This document shows, in pieces, positions 37,814 to 46,676 of a stretch of DNA of 64,000 nucleotides. The DNA comes from Acaryochloris sp. CCMEE 5410. Lineage in GTDB: Bacteria > Cyanobacteriota > Cyanobacteriia > Thermosynechococcales > Thermosynechococcaceae. The notes under the pieces are model-generated. The model was not told the origin of the DNA, did no database searches, and saw only the letters and a list, made by a program, of their open reading frames with translations. Location: positions 3,348,001 to 3,412,000 of the forward strand of contig NZ_AFEJ02000001.1 of NCBI RefSeq assembly GCF_000238775.2, given 5' to 3'. Made by a program: the position numbers and the translations under genes. Position 1 is the first letter of the stretch. Each line of letters opens with the position of its first letter.

Positions 37814-38650
37814 AGGATGCAGCCGCAGAAACTCAATAACAGCGGGGTTAAAAAGCTCCGCCTCGACCAAGAACGGCCAATGGTTTCCGGGTAGCCGTTC
37901 GACTTGAAGCTGGTTGAGATAGGTCTGATAGGTTTTTAAGTTGCTGGCTCGGCGATTAATCCCTTGCTCTGGTTGTACCAACAGAGTGGGAATATCGATA
38001 GGCGCGGTTAAACCAGAGACAGCAACGGATTCCTGAAAGATCTCATTCCGGGCAGGCACCGTAAACTTACTGCCCCAACTGCCATCGGCTTTTTGTTCAA
38101 TTCCCTCAGCAAACACTTGTTGCTGCAAAGGACTCCAGCCTTGAAACTGGTTGAGGGTTTGCGCTTTTGCTTCCGCCACTGCGTAGCTCGGGAACGGCCC
38201 CATGCCTTGTAAAAAGGGCAACACCTTATAGAGCAACGGAAATGTAAAATTCACGAATCCCGGCATTTTGTTGATGTAAAACGGATCCACCAACACCATG
38301 CTGGCTAACCGTTGCGGTGCAGCAGTGGCCCAAATCGGTAGGAGTTTAGCGGTCCAGGAATGAGCAATTCCGTGAACCTGAGACCAGCCCAAGTGATCTA
38401 ACAGCGCTTCCAGGTCACCGATTAAGTCGGTAAACGTATATCCTTGCGTCGGTTTGTCACTCTCTCCATGGCCCCGCATATCTAAGGCCACCAGATGATA
38501 GCGATGGCCTAATGCGATCGCAAGATCAGACCACACCCGGGCATGATCTCCCAAACCATGGAGCAGCAGCACAGGCTCAGGGCCTGTAAACCATTCCAAG
38601 TAGGAGAGTTGAATATGGGGGAGGGTTAAAGTCTTCCGAATGGGTTCCAT
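37784..38650 (-). CDS. Alpha/beta-fold hydrolase
   Basis: About 288 residues from the ATG at 38650 (38662 or a TTG at 38695 are alternatives). It has the oxyanion strand VLLLHGLGDHARVWSDLA, the family phrase LDMRGHGESDKPTQGYTF, and a nucleophile region GIAHSWTAK whose serine lies in AHSW rather than the canonical GxSxG. The late His is in LPGNHWPFLV. Substrate unknown. The gene is convergent with, and overlaps by 30 nt, the O-acetyltransferase. Confidence 0.8.
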   Translation of the reverse strand: MEPIRKTLTLPHIQLSYLEWFTGPEPVLLLHGLGDHARVWSDLAIALGHRYHLVALDMRGHGESDKPTQGYTFTDLIGDLEALLDHLGWSQVHGIAHSWTAKLLPIWATAAPQRLASMVLVDPFYINKMPGFVNFTFPLLYKVLPFLQGMGPFPSYAVAEAKAQTLNQFQGWSPLQQQVFAEGIEQKADGSWGSKFTVPARNEIFQESVAVSGLTAPIDIPTLLVQPEQGINRRASNLKTYQTYLNQLQVERLPGNHWPFLVEAELFNPAVIEFLRLHPLANGREGDG

Positions 38651-38751
38651 AGCCTCAATCATCCCTAAGAATGGGGGGCTTTGTCTATCGGTCAAAGAGG
38701 ACGAACCTCCTACGCTACACTAAAAAGCGTAAGCGGAATATTGAGGAGCCA

Positions 38752-39669
38752 ATGGCTGACGCTGCCAAGATTATGCGCCATAGCCAATTGTTAAATCGAT
38801 TGGTGATTGACCGCGACACGACGGAAGAATTGGGCCGGATCGATGTGGTCTGGATGCATCCCCCAGCCCATCGGGTCATGGGGTTTATCTGCAAACCTGG
38901 TTTTATGACCAAGCAGCGCTATGCCTTTAACCTCAAGCAGCTCTATCGGATTGGCCCGGAAAGTATTTTGGTCTCTTCTGGTGCTGCCGAAACCAATGTC
39001 AAAGAAGTGGCCTTGCTAGAAACCCTGATTGGCCTGGAGCTATGGACCGATGCCGGGGAACGGTTAGGCCGGATTATTGATTGTCTTTTTGATCGGCAAA
39101 CGGGCAATATCACCCACTATTTATTTAAATCTGGGGGTTGGCGAGGCTTCACCAGCGGGGTGTATCAACTCCCCCCTCGGGCGGTGATGAGCTTTGGCCG
39201 CAAAAAAGTTCTGGTTACGGCTAAGGTCAGTGCAAACTTGAAGGTATTCCAAGAAGGATTAGAAGATCGACTGGTACAGGTCAGCGATCTCATTAAGTCG
39301 GGCTACACCCAAGAACTTGATTCCCTCACCTCCCGCGCCCAAAAGCTGACCCAACAGGCAGAAGAACGACTCCAGAAACTAGCTGAACAAGCCAATGAAC
39401 AGGTGGAAGCCTTTGGCCAAGCCGAGGAGGAAGAAGACTTCGGCCAACAGCTCCAGGAAAAATCCCAGAAGCTGATGCAGCAGGCTAAACAAAAAGGTCG
39501 AGCCCTATGGGAGCGAGTTGAAGATGGTGCTTTTAACCTGACGGAAGAGCTGGCTAACCCGGAAGAATCCCGTCCTGCATCCCGTCCAAATGTGGAAGCG
39601 ATTACCCAGGAAGATGTCATTAAAAATATTCCCATCGAGGACTTAGAAGATGACGAACCCTGGATCTGA
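38752..39669 (+). CDS. PRC-barrel domain protein
   Basis: About 305 residues from the ATG at 38752, which follows GAGGAG; a longer frame from 38671 lacks one. Two PRC-barrel domains occupy about 1-90 (LLNRLVIDRDTTEELGRIDV) and 90-165 (LETLIGLELWTDAGERLGRI, then TGNITHYLF). A long Glu/Gln/Lys-rich coiled coil follows to about 270 and the end is acidic (EDLEDDEPWI). PRC-barrels in photosynthetic organisms often bind membrane or RNA partners; the role here is unknown. It overlaps the methyltransferase downstream by 20 nt. Confidence 0.85.
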   Translation: MADAAKIMRHSQLLNRLVIDRDTTEELGRIDVVWMHPPAHRVMGFICKPGFMTKQRYAFNLKQLYRIGPESILVSSGAAETNVKEVALLETLIGLELWTDAGERLGRIIDCLFDRQTGNITHYLFKSGGWRGFTSGVYQLPPRAVMSFGRKKVLVTAKVSANLKVFQEGLEDRLVQVSDLIKSGYTQELDSLTSRAQKLTQQAEERLQKLAEQANEQVEAFGQAEEEEDFGQQLQEKSQKLMQQAKQKGRALWERVEDGAFNLTEELANPEESRPASRPNVEAITQEDVIKNIPIEDLEDDEPWI

Positions 39670-40369
39670 GGCCAGTGCCCTGCTCACCCGGATACCCGAA
39701 CCGGAGTTAATGGATGATGATGACCAGGCTCGGGCCTATGCAGAAGCAGACTTCGCAGAGCCGCACAATCATTTTGTTCAGCTCCTGCAAGAGACCTTGC
39801 CTGAATTACCAGAGACGGGCACGGCTCTAGACTTAGGCTGCGGTCCTGGGGATATTACCCTACGCTTTGCCCGCGCTTTTCCAGCCTGGTTGGTGGAGGG
39901 ATGGGATGCGTCAGAGGCGATGCTGAACTATGGTTATCAGGCCATAGCCGCCGCCAAACTCCAAGACCGCATCACCCTGAAAAAAGTATACGTACCTCAA
40001 AGCGATACGGCTAGCGATACCAAAAGTGATACGGTATCGTTCCCCCTGATTTTTTCCAATAGTTTGCTCCACCATTTAGCTGATCCAATGGCCCTTTGGA
40101 CGGAGGTCAAACAGCAATCTGGGCCGGGAACTGCGGTCTTTATTATGGATTTAATGCGCCCCGTAAAGCGAGAAACCGCAAGGGATTTCGTCGATCTCTA
40201 TGCCCAGGGCGAACCCGAGGTGCTACGACGAGATTTCTTTAATTCACTGTTAGCAGCCTATCGGGTGGATGAGGTACAAGATCAGCTGGCTCAAGCCGGG
40301 TTAGAACAATTACAGGTGCGTTCGGTTAGCGATCGCCATCTTATTATTTGGGGACACATTGCCGAGTAA
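39650..40369 (+). CDS. Class I SAM-dependent methyltransferase
   Basis: A 239-residue protein with motif I ALDLGCGPGDITLRFARAFP (about residues 63-82), then GWDASEAMLNYGYQAI, and VSFPLIFSNSLLHHLADPMA. The acceptor is unknown. The start lies inside the PRC-barrel gene, so the two are translationally coupled. A 20-residue repetitive insert (PQSDTASDTKSDTVS) follows strand 4. Confidence 0.8.
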   Translation: MTNPGSEASALLTRIPEPELMDDDDQARAYAEADFAEPHNHFVQLLQETLPELPETGTALDLGCGPGDITLRFARAFPAWLVEGWDASEAMLNYGYQAIAAAKLQDRITLKKVYVPQSDTASDTKSDTVSFPLIFSNSLLHHLADPMALWTEVKQQSGPGTAVFIMDLMRPVKRETARDFVDLYAQGEPEVLRRDFFNSLLAAYRVDEVQDQLAQAGLEQLQVRSVSDRHLIIWGHIAE

Positions 40370-40476
40370 ACGTGAGATGCTTGGCATTGATTACCTCCCA
40401 GCCCCCTCAACTCAAACCTCGATGTGACCTACATTCTGCATCTTGAGAGGAACACTAGGCCCAGCATAATCAAGAC

Positions 40477-41138
40477 TTATTTCAAAGCGTAAATACAGTG
40501 AATATTGGTACCGATTAACTCCACCTCTTGCTCCACATGGACTTGCTTAAAGCCATGGCTGTAGAGAATTTGAGTCAATACAGAGATGCGATCGCTAATA
40601 TCGTGCACCTCAATAATGATCTGCTTAATTTTTTCCCAATCCCTATCTTCAATGCCATGAATAACATCAAGCTCCGATTTCTCTACATCAATTTTCAATA
40701 AATCAATGGCAGATATATTTAACTCAGCCATGAGTTCAGAGACCGTCTTCAACTGACAAGTCACCTGCTTAAAATCGAATGCTTTTTTAGCCATGTGAGA
40801 CAAGACAAAATTCAAGACTTGGCCTGGCATTTTGTTCAGAAGTTTCAAGAACAATGGAGCATTCTTAGGTAAATAATTGAGGGTACGGATAAAAGCACGC
40901 TTAATCATCCTCTGTTCTGCACCATCATAAGGATAGATAGAAGAGAGAGCAGAGCCACCAGAAGAGTAAGAAAATTCCGCTACTTTATTGGCATCCGATA
41001 AGCCGAATGGCAGAGTATAGATCTTCTGAGTACTCAAACTTTGAACATTGAGGTCTAAAATTTCATAGGTCTCTGGAATAGGTTCAAAAGCATAAACACT
41101 AATATCTTCCCCCAATAAATCATGAAGCATGATCGTAA
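40477..41138 (-). pseudogene. FkbM-family methyltransferase, 3' fragment (IS-interrupted)
   Basis: Encodes the body and C-terminus of an FkbM methyltransferase: VYAFEPIPETYEILDLNVQS, then SAIDLLKIDVEKSELDVIHG, then IIIEVHDISDRI. The apparent upstream start (MGYQDCAQLMGTLF at 41193) lies inside the ISAzo13 element and is an artefact. Joined to the 5' fragment at 42440-42599 it gives a continuous frame GANIGLFTIMLHDLLGEDI. FkbM enzymes methylate sugar or polyketide hydroxyls; here a surface-polysaccharide role is plausible but unproven. Confidence 0.85.
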
Positions 41139-42439
41139 GGGATCTACAAATAAATAAGGTACCCATCAATTGGGCACAATCTTGATATCCCATTTGGGTA
41201 ACGCTTCAGAACATAGCCATTGTTGTTTGTAGGCTTCTAGCTCATCTGAGGGCACAGTAATGTTCTTTTCATAGGTGCCCTCAATCAAATGAACCAAAGG
41301 CTTCAATCCATTCCAGGTCATATTCGATGCCCACTGGACAGCCGTATCAATGGAGTTGAGGATAGTGCCATTCCAATATTGTTCCAAGGCTGCCCAACAT
41401 CGCTCAATCGGATTGTATTTGCTGTGATAGGGCGGATAGTAAATCAGATGAACCGATAATCGTGTCATTTGGACAAACTCAACCATACGCTTGATAAATT
41501 GTGTGCGGTTACTGCGCACTGCAGAGCCGCCATCAAGGTTAATTTCTAATCCCTCTATCTGAGGATAGTTATCGTGATGTTCGCGCCACCAAGCCTCTAA
41601 ACAATCAACAATAAAATCAGTAGTTTCAGCAGACTGACCAAAGTAAATTGACAGTTGCCCTGCGAGCACATCGAGAATCCCGAAGGGTACCAAAATAGCG
41701 TCCCAATGGTCATCATGGTCATTGGCTTTTGTCGCGTCTAGGGTACGAGCTTTGCCGCCACGAGAGAGGTTGCCAATTTTAACTTTGGCTTTGCTATCAA
41801 TCGAGATGCGCAATAGGTTGGGGGCCGCATCGGCAGCATAATTGGCTTGAGCGATATTTGCGAAAATCGCATCGGTTTGCGGCAGTTTTTCAGGGGTTTA
41901 ACTTTTTGGGTTTTTAAGCGATAACCCATTCGATTCAATAGATTGCCGATGGTTTGACGGGTTGGTAATGCCTCATCGCTGTAGCCTTTCTCCTCAATCA
42001 ATGCCTCACGCACGGCCCTGGCACTGATACGGGTGTAGTACAACGTTGATTTGAACTTCGGATCAGCTTGGGCTTCACCATCAACTAAATCCCGAATGTC
42101 AGTTGCTAAATGGGGTAGTTTCGTTTCGCTAAGCTGACGACCTCGGGCTTGATAGTTGTCAACGCATCTAATGCCAGTCCGTCGTTCATCAAGGCCCAGT
42201 TGAACACTGGTACGTCTCCAACCTAAATGACGCTCAGCTTTGCGGGCAGAGCCGTCCAGGTAGTCTTCAGCCACTTTTGCCATGAATGCTCGCTTGTGTG
42301 GGCCTGTCAGTTTCTTGGCGGCATCTCGAAACGTCTCTTTTATAGGGGCATCTAGCATCAGATATCCTCAAAACAATCGGTCAATCATGTATTGACTTGT
42401 TTCTTAGATTCGCAGGTACTTTATTTCTTGGCAAGTCCC
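41139..42439 (-). mobile_element. ISAzo13-family insertion sequence
   Basis: A 1301-bp element. Its 25-base terminal inverted repeats are imperfect (19 of 25 match), beginning gggatctac at the left and gggacttgcc at the right. The 3-bp target duplication is taa, at 41136-41138 and 42440-42442. Removing the element plus one taa restores the FkbM reading frame exactly, which fixes the boundaries. The transposase reads on the minus strand. Confidence 0.9.
41166..42358 (-). pseudogene. ISAzo13-family transposase (frameshifted)
   Basis: The N-terminal part (ETFRDAAKKLTGPHKRAFMA, then YLDGSARKAERHLGWRRTSV) and C-terminal part (LNLDGGSAVRSNRTQF, then IYYPPYHSKYNPIERCWAAL) together form the ISAzo13 transposase. 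They lie in different frames. The break is in KVKPLKN: the A-run at about 41886-41890 has five bases where six would read KVKPLKKLPQTDAIFANI. One missing A therefore disables the enzyme. The last codons lie next to the left terminal repeat. Confidence 0.88.
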
Positions 42440-42599
42440 TAAATAGGCCAATATTTGCACCCACATCAAATATCAGATCACCTTCCTTCACGGTAATACC
42501 ATGCTTTAAATACTCAGAAACATGAAGGTATAGGATATAGGCTTCATTTTTATCAAAACAATAGACCTGGCGATTGTTGGGAAGTGTTGTAGATTTCAT
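42440..42599 (-). pseudogene. FkbM-family methyltransferase, 5' fragment (IS-interrupted)
   Basis: The likely ATG at 42599 (MKSTTLPNNRQVYCFDKNEA) leads to EYLKHGITVKEGDLIFDVGA-NIGLF, the SAM-binding motif I of FkbM enzymes. There it enters the ISAzo13 element at 42439. An upstream GTG at 42650 would add 17 residues without support. See the 3' fragment for the rejoined sequence. Confidence 0.82.
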
Positions 42600-42654
42600 T
42601 TTGCTGAATCTTTGAGTCAGGGCACAAATATGCGGGTGCCCCCTTCGCACTTTA

Positions 42655-42882
42655 TTAGTTTACGAAGACAAGGGCATATAGCGAGAAGATAGCTGAACCA
42701 CCATAAAATGCCATAGCAATCCAGTAACAGGTTGGCTCTTGATGACGGTGTTTTTTATGAGCCCACTTACCAAACTCGAACGTCCGCCGTCCACCGCGCA
42801 CCCAAACAGAACCCGAAGTAAATCCATCCCACAGTAAATAGCTTGTCGAAAGCAGCAACACGGCAAATAGAATTTTCTCCAC
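42655..42882 (-). CDS. Small two-helix membrane protein
   Basis: About 75 residues from a GTG at 42882, preceded by AAGAAG; the longer frame from 42951 would run through a perfect terminator-like hairpin and is disfavoured. Two hydrophobic segments flank a basic loop: ILFAVLLLSTSYLLWDGFTS and WIAMAFYGGSAIFSLYALVF, with WAHKKHRHQE between. No family recognised. It lies between hupE and the FkbM remnant. Confidence 0.5.
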   Translation of the reverse strand: MEKILFAVLLLSTSYLLWDGFTSGSVWVRGGRRTFEFGKWAHKKHRHQEPTCYWIAMAFYGGSAIFSLYALVFVN

Positions 42883-42910
42883 TATGACTTCTTGCTCCTC
42901 AACAACCAAG

Positions 42911-42937
42911 AATGCCGTTGCATAGTGCAACGGCATT
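42911..42937 (-). terminator. Hairpin terminator after hupE
   Basis: aatgccgttgca at 42911-42922 and its exact complement at 42926-42937 form a 12-bp stem with a 3-nt loop, about 60 bp past the hupE stop. On the minus strand it is followed by a moderately T-rich stretch. It also shields the small membrane gene from hupE transcripts. Confidence 0.6.
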
Positions 42938-42996
42938 CCTATATTGCCCAATCAACCTGGGCACTGATTTAGTTTTCAGGCATCAAACATCTGCTG

Positions 42997-43626
42997 TTAA
43001 GCAACACACAGATAAACACCCAAGCTGGTAACAAATCCGCCCATAAACAATTGCGCAAGACGAGCATGGCGCTGAAACATTTGCTGGCAAAACAGACCTA
43101 GCCCAATACCGCTCAAATGGAGCAGGGCAGTAGCCACCACAAACCCCAACCCATAGGACAGACCTGACGCCGAGGCTGGCATCTCTGCACCGTGAGCATA
43201 ACCATGGAGCAGTGCAAATAACGCCACAATGGCAGCACTCTGGCCTATGGGTAGACGAATGGCAGCTGTAATCAATACCCCTAGCATCAGCACAGAAGAA
43301 GCAATGCCTTGTTCAGCAAAGGGAATGGCTAATCCGGTGGTGCCAATAAAGCCACCCACAATCATGACCGACACAAACGTTAACGGAACAGCCCATAAAG
43401 CTCGGCGCTCCATCTGAGTCGCCCATAGCCCCACGGCGACCATCGCCGCAAAGTGATCTAACCCCCCAATGGGATGGGTAAAACCATGTACAAATCCCGC
43501 ACCATGACTGCCATCAAAATGGGCTTGGGCGCTGACAGGCACCAGCACAATTGCTAGTAACAGCGCTGGCAGCAGGAGTTGCGATAATCGAATGCTTTTA
43601 CTCGTCCATCGCAGCGAACGAACCAT
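42997..43626 (-). CDS. hupE: HupE/UreJ-family metal transporter, candidate cobalt uptake
   Basis: About 209 residues from the ATG at 43626; the upstream frame start at 43674 abuts the riboswitch B12 box and has no ribosome-binding site. A signal peptide (LLLPALLLAIVLVPVSAQAH) is followed by the family signature THPIGGLDHFAAMVAVGLWA (HPxxGxDH), then five or six membrane helices, with the conserved LHGYAHG. HupE/UreJ proteins move nickel or cobalt. The cobalamin riboswitch directly upstream links this copy to cobalt for vitamin B12, as predicted for HupE in other cyanobacteria. Metal choice is inferred from that regulation. Confidence 0.85.
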   Translation of the reverse strand: MVRSLRWTSKSIRLSQLLLPALLLAIVLVPVSAQAHFDGSHGAGFVHGFTHPIGGLDHFAAMVAVGLWATQMERRALWAVPLTFVSVMIVGGFIGTTGLAIPFAEQGIASSVLMLGVLITAAIRLPIGQSAAIVALFALLHGYAHGAEMPASASGLSYGLGFVVATALLHLSGIGLGLFCQQMFQRHARLAQLFMGGFVTSLGVYLCVA

Positions 43627-43671
43627 CTTATTCACAATCTGTACCTCGCAGATATGTTGTAGAAAAGAATG

Positions 43672-43875
43672 CAATCAAGGGTATTCTGGCTTGTGGTTGA
43701 GCAGTATCCTTGGCCAGGGCATTTGGCACTTTTATATGGCTAAACACCTTGCAACAGACCTGCACAAACAACTTACAGTTGCGGGACAGCGTCGGGATTA
43801 CACCGAACTTTCCCCAGTTGTTTGTCAGCCTGCAATGACAGATTTATGCCAGGCTTGACAACAACCTGATGGGTT
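43672..43875 (-). promoter_or_regulatory. Cobalamin riboswitch controlling hupE
   Basis: Reading the minus strand, 43773-43814 contains the riboswitch core, including GTCCCGCAACTGTAA and GGTGTAATCCCGACGC. Downstream, at 43679-43692, lies AAGCCAGAATACCC, matching the B12 box (consensus AGCCAGGAGACC). The hupE ATG follows about 50 bases later. Adenosylcobalamin binding would lower expression. The 5' limit is approximate, and the expression platform was not resolved. Confidence 0.88.
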
Positions 43876-44002
43876 GCAAATAGCCCTCCAATTCATTGAT
43901 TGTGAGGTGAGTATATCACTATTACAAAACCCTGTAGCTAAGGATTCATAAAGAATATGTGCGATAGATTTGGAACGTATTCGAAGCTGTAAAGAAACTG
44001 CC

Positions 44003-45730
44003 ATGTTAGAGCATGATGTTGTAATCGTTGGGGGTGGTTTAGCAGGGTGCCGTGCTGCCCTAGAAATTGCTCGAAAAGCCCCCGAACTCAATGTGGCAAT
44101 GATTGCCAAAACCCATCCGATCCGCTCCCACTCCGTTGCGGCCCAAGGGGGCATTGCCGCCACCCTCAAAAATGTGGATGACCAAGATAGTTGGGAAGCC
44201 CATGCCTTCGATACCGTCAAAGGCTCCGATTACCTAGCCGATCAAGACGCCGTCGCTCTCCTCACCCAAGAAGCCCCAGATGTTGTGATTGATCTAGAAC
44301 ATCTAGGGGTTTTGTTTTCTCGCCTAGACGATGGCCGCATCGCCCAGCGGGCCTTTGGCGGTCACAGCCACAATCGCACCTGTTACGCCGCTGACAAAAC
44401 CGGCCATGCCATTCTGCACGAGCTGTACAACAATATTCGTCGCTACGGCATCACCATTTACGACGAATGGTACGTGATGCGGCTGATCCTCGAAGACAAC
44501 CGGGCTAAAGGCGTGGTGATGTATCACCTCCTAGACGGCGAGCTACAGGTTCTACGGGCCAAGGCTGTCATGTTTGCCACGGGCGGCTATGGTCGGGTCT
44601 TTAACACCACTTCCAATGACTTTGCGTCTACGGGGGATGGGTTATCGATGACCGCCCTGGCGGGGTTGCCCCTGGAGGATATGGAGTTTGTTCAGTTCCA
44701 TCCCACCGGCTTATACCCCGCAGGCGTTTTAATTTCCGAAGCCGTGCGAGGAGAAGGCGCTTATCTGATCAATAGTGAAGGGGATCGGTTTATGGCCACT
44801 TATGCCCCTAACAAAATGGAGCTGGCCCCCCGCGATATTACCTCTAGGGCCATCACCACAGAAATCCGTCAGGGGCGGGGTCTCAATCTCGATGGCAGTG
44901 CAGGTGGCCCCTTTGTCTACTTAGATTTGCGACATATGGGACGGGAGAAAATTATGAGCCGCGTCCCTTTTTGTTGGGAAGAATCTCACCGTCTAGCAGG
45001 GGTTGATGCGGTTACTGAGCCGATCCCCGTACGGCCAACTGCCCACTATTCCATGGGGGGGATTCCCGTGAATACGGATGGGCGGGTTCGCAATAGTGCC
45101 GATGGCTTGGTGGATAACTTTTTTGCAGCCGGGGAATGTGCCTGTGTGTCGGTGCATGGTGCGAATCGGTTAGGCAGCAATTCTTTATTGGAATGCGTGG
45201 TGTATGGTCGACGCACTGGGAGTGCGATCGCAACCTATGTCCAAGATCAATCTCTACCTAGGGTGGATGAAAAGCAGTATCTTCAAGAAGCCCAACAGCA
45301 GATCAAAGCATTGTTAGCTCAATCTGGAGATATCCGCATTCACGATATTCGCCAGCAGGTCCAAGATTGCTTAAGTCAACATTGTGGTGTTTTTCGCACC
45401 GCCGATATCATCCAAGCAGGCTTAGAACAGCTCCAAACCTATAAACAGCAGTATCCAAACATTCGCCTCGATGACAAAGACACCCTTTGGAATACTGAAA
45501 TTATCGAGGCCCTGGAATTACGCAACTTAATGGTCGTCGGGGAAGTGATTATGACCGGTGCCCTACAACGTAAAGAAAGCCGGGGTGCCCATTCTCGTGA
45601 AGATTTCCCTACCCGCAACGATGATCAATTTTTGCAACATACCCTAGCCTATTTTTCTACAGCCGGGATTGAGCTAAAATACATGCCCGTCAATTTAAAC
45701 CAATTTGAGCCTCAAGAGAGAAAATACTGA
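44003..45730 (+). CDS. sdhA: Succinate dehydrogenase/fumarate reductase flavoprotein subunit
   Basis: 575 residues from the ATG at 44003; an upstream TTG at 43970 adds eleven residues. The FAD-binding start is HDVVIVGGGLAGCRAALEIA. The flavin-linking His lies in THPIRSHSVAAQGGIAA, and the substrate region has MEFVQFHPTGLYPAG, then ARPTAHYSMGGIPVNTDGR-like RPTAHYSMGGIPVNTDG. The C-terminal domain keeps HSREDFPTRND. It oxidises succinate to fumarate and passes electrons to plastoquinone through an iron-sulfur subunit encoded elsewhere. The upstream 340 bp is shared with the hupE riboswitch region. Confidence 0.92.
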   Translation: MLEHDVVIVGGGLAGCRAALEIARKAPELNVAMIAKTHPIRSHSVAAQGGIAATLKNVDDQDSWEAHAFDTVKGSDYLADQDAVALLTQEAPDVVIDLEHLGVLFSRLDDGRIAQRAFGGHSHNRTCYAADKTGHAILHELYNNIRRYGITIYDEWYVMRLILEDNRAKGVVMYHLLDGELQVLRAKAVMFATGGYGRVFNTTSNDFASTGDGLSMTALAGLPLEDMEFVQFHPTGLYPAGVLISEAVRGEGAYLINSEGDRFMATYAPNKMELAPRDITSRAITTEIRQGRGLNLDGSAGGPFVYLDLRHMGREKIMSRVPFCWEESHRLAGVDAVTEPIPVRPTAHYSMGGIPVNTDGRVRNSADGLVDNFFAAGECACVSVHGANRLGSNSLLECVVYGRRTGSAIATYVQDQSLPRVDEKQYLQEAQQQIKALLAQSGDIRIHDIRQQVQDCLSQHCGVFRTADIIQAGLEQLQTYKQQYPNIRLDDKDTLWNTEIIEALELRNLMVVGEVIMTGALQRKESRGAHSREDFPTRNDDQFLQHTLAYFSTAGIELKYMPVNLNQFEPQERKY

Positions 45731-46208
45731 TTTATATCCGCAAAAGTATCTTGTTATTCGCTTCGATATTACCCATCATCATTTTTACTTGCGAATTGTT
45801 CTTCTCAATAGCTTTATCTTTAATCTCTTTTAGCTGATCTTTGGCCACAGAAAAATGGGTCACAAATTGTTGTGTTCTTGTCCGTATATTTACGGACAGC
45901 TCGCCCGAATCTCAATGTTAGGTTGAGCACAGTAACACTGTTATTTAGAGGGTTTGAAGCTTGCGTTATCTCTTTTCTCGCCCGCCAACATAGTTGTATC
46001 GTTGTCCAGATTGTTAACAACTGATGGTGTATCCATGTTGTTGACAGTAGCTGCCAGCAGCCATTTTTTATCCCCATGAAGTTTGTGATTAGCAAACTAT
46101 ATGGGGCTTAGTTTTTATGCGACTTAACTCAAAGCGTTGCATGACCCATTTCTTGGACTATGTTGCCCCGCCTTGAGTTGCGTCTGATCATCCCTTTCTA
46201 CCAGCACC
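45731..46208. other. Intergenic region between sdhA and the pilin gene
   Basis: 478 bp without a convincing gene; a 91-codon minus-strand frame has no coding character. It contains a palindrome, tgtccgta-tatt-tacggaca at 45879-45898. The pilin promoter must lie in the right half. Confidence 0.3.
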
Positions 46209-46676
46209 ATGTTTTCGCTTATCCCTAGCTATTACAGACTCCGGCAATACCCCGAGAACGGTTTGACCCTTTTAGAGCTACTGGTCAGTGTTGTGATTGT
46301 GGGTATTCTGTCTGCTGTAGCTGTGCCATCCATGTTTCAGCAATCCCTGAAAGCACGACAAGCTGCTGCTAAAAGCTATATTGGCTCAGTCAATCGAGCC
46401 CAGCAAACCTACCGGTTAGAATTTCCAGTGTTTGCGAATAGTATGGCCAATCTCGAAATTGATTTGCCCCTTGCATCGGATCAATATACCTTTCAATTTG
46501 GCATTACAAACTCTACGCTGGGAGAATTTCAAGCCATCCCCAATAACAATGATTTAGATGCGATCACAGGCTGTGTATTTGCGACGATTGTTGTGGGATC
46601 TTCTGCAACCACTACTAGCTCGATGCTAGAACAGTCTGGGGTAGGGGGAGCACCTGCAGTCCCACCGTCCTGTTGA
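46209..46676 (+). CDS. Type IV pilin-like protein
   Basis: A 155-residue prepilin. The leader ends at G18, and the mature N-terminus LTLLELLVSVVIVGILSAVA has Glu at position 5, the classical class of prepilin cut by PilD. The helix is followed by ARQAAAKSYIGSVNRAQQTY and a beta-rich globular end with a Cys pair (ITGCVFA and PPSC), possibly a disulfide. It would be a minor or major pilin exported by the type IV pilus or a pseudopilin. Its last 62 bases overlap the convergent Coq4-like gene. Confidence 0.85.
   Translation: MFSLIPSYYRLRQYPENGLTLLELLVSVVIVGILSAVAVPSMFQQSLKARQAAAKSYIGSVNRAQQTYRLEFPVFANSMANLEIDLPLASDQYTFQFGITNSTLGEFQAIPNNNDLDAITGCVFATIVVGSSATTTSSMLEQSGVGGAPAVPPSC

Noticed and set aside
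41166-42358. Programmed frameshift in the ISAzo13 transposase
   Set aside because: A single missing A explains the break, and the A5 run is a poor slippery site. Kept as damage.
45820-46095. 91-codon minus-strand ORF
   Set aside because: Cys/Trp-rich with no domain, ribosome-binding site or compositional support.
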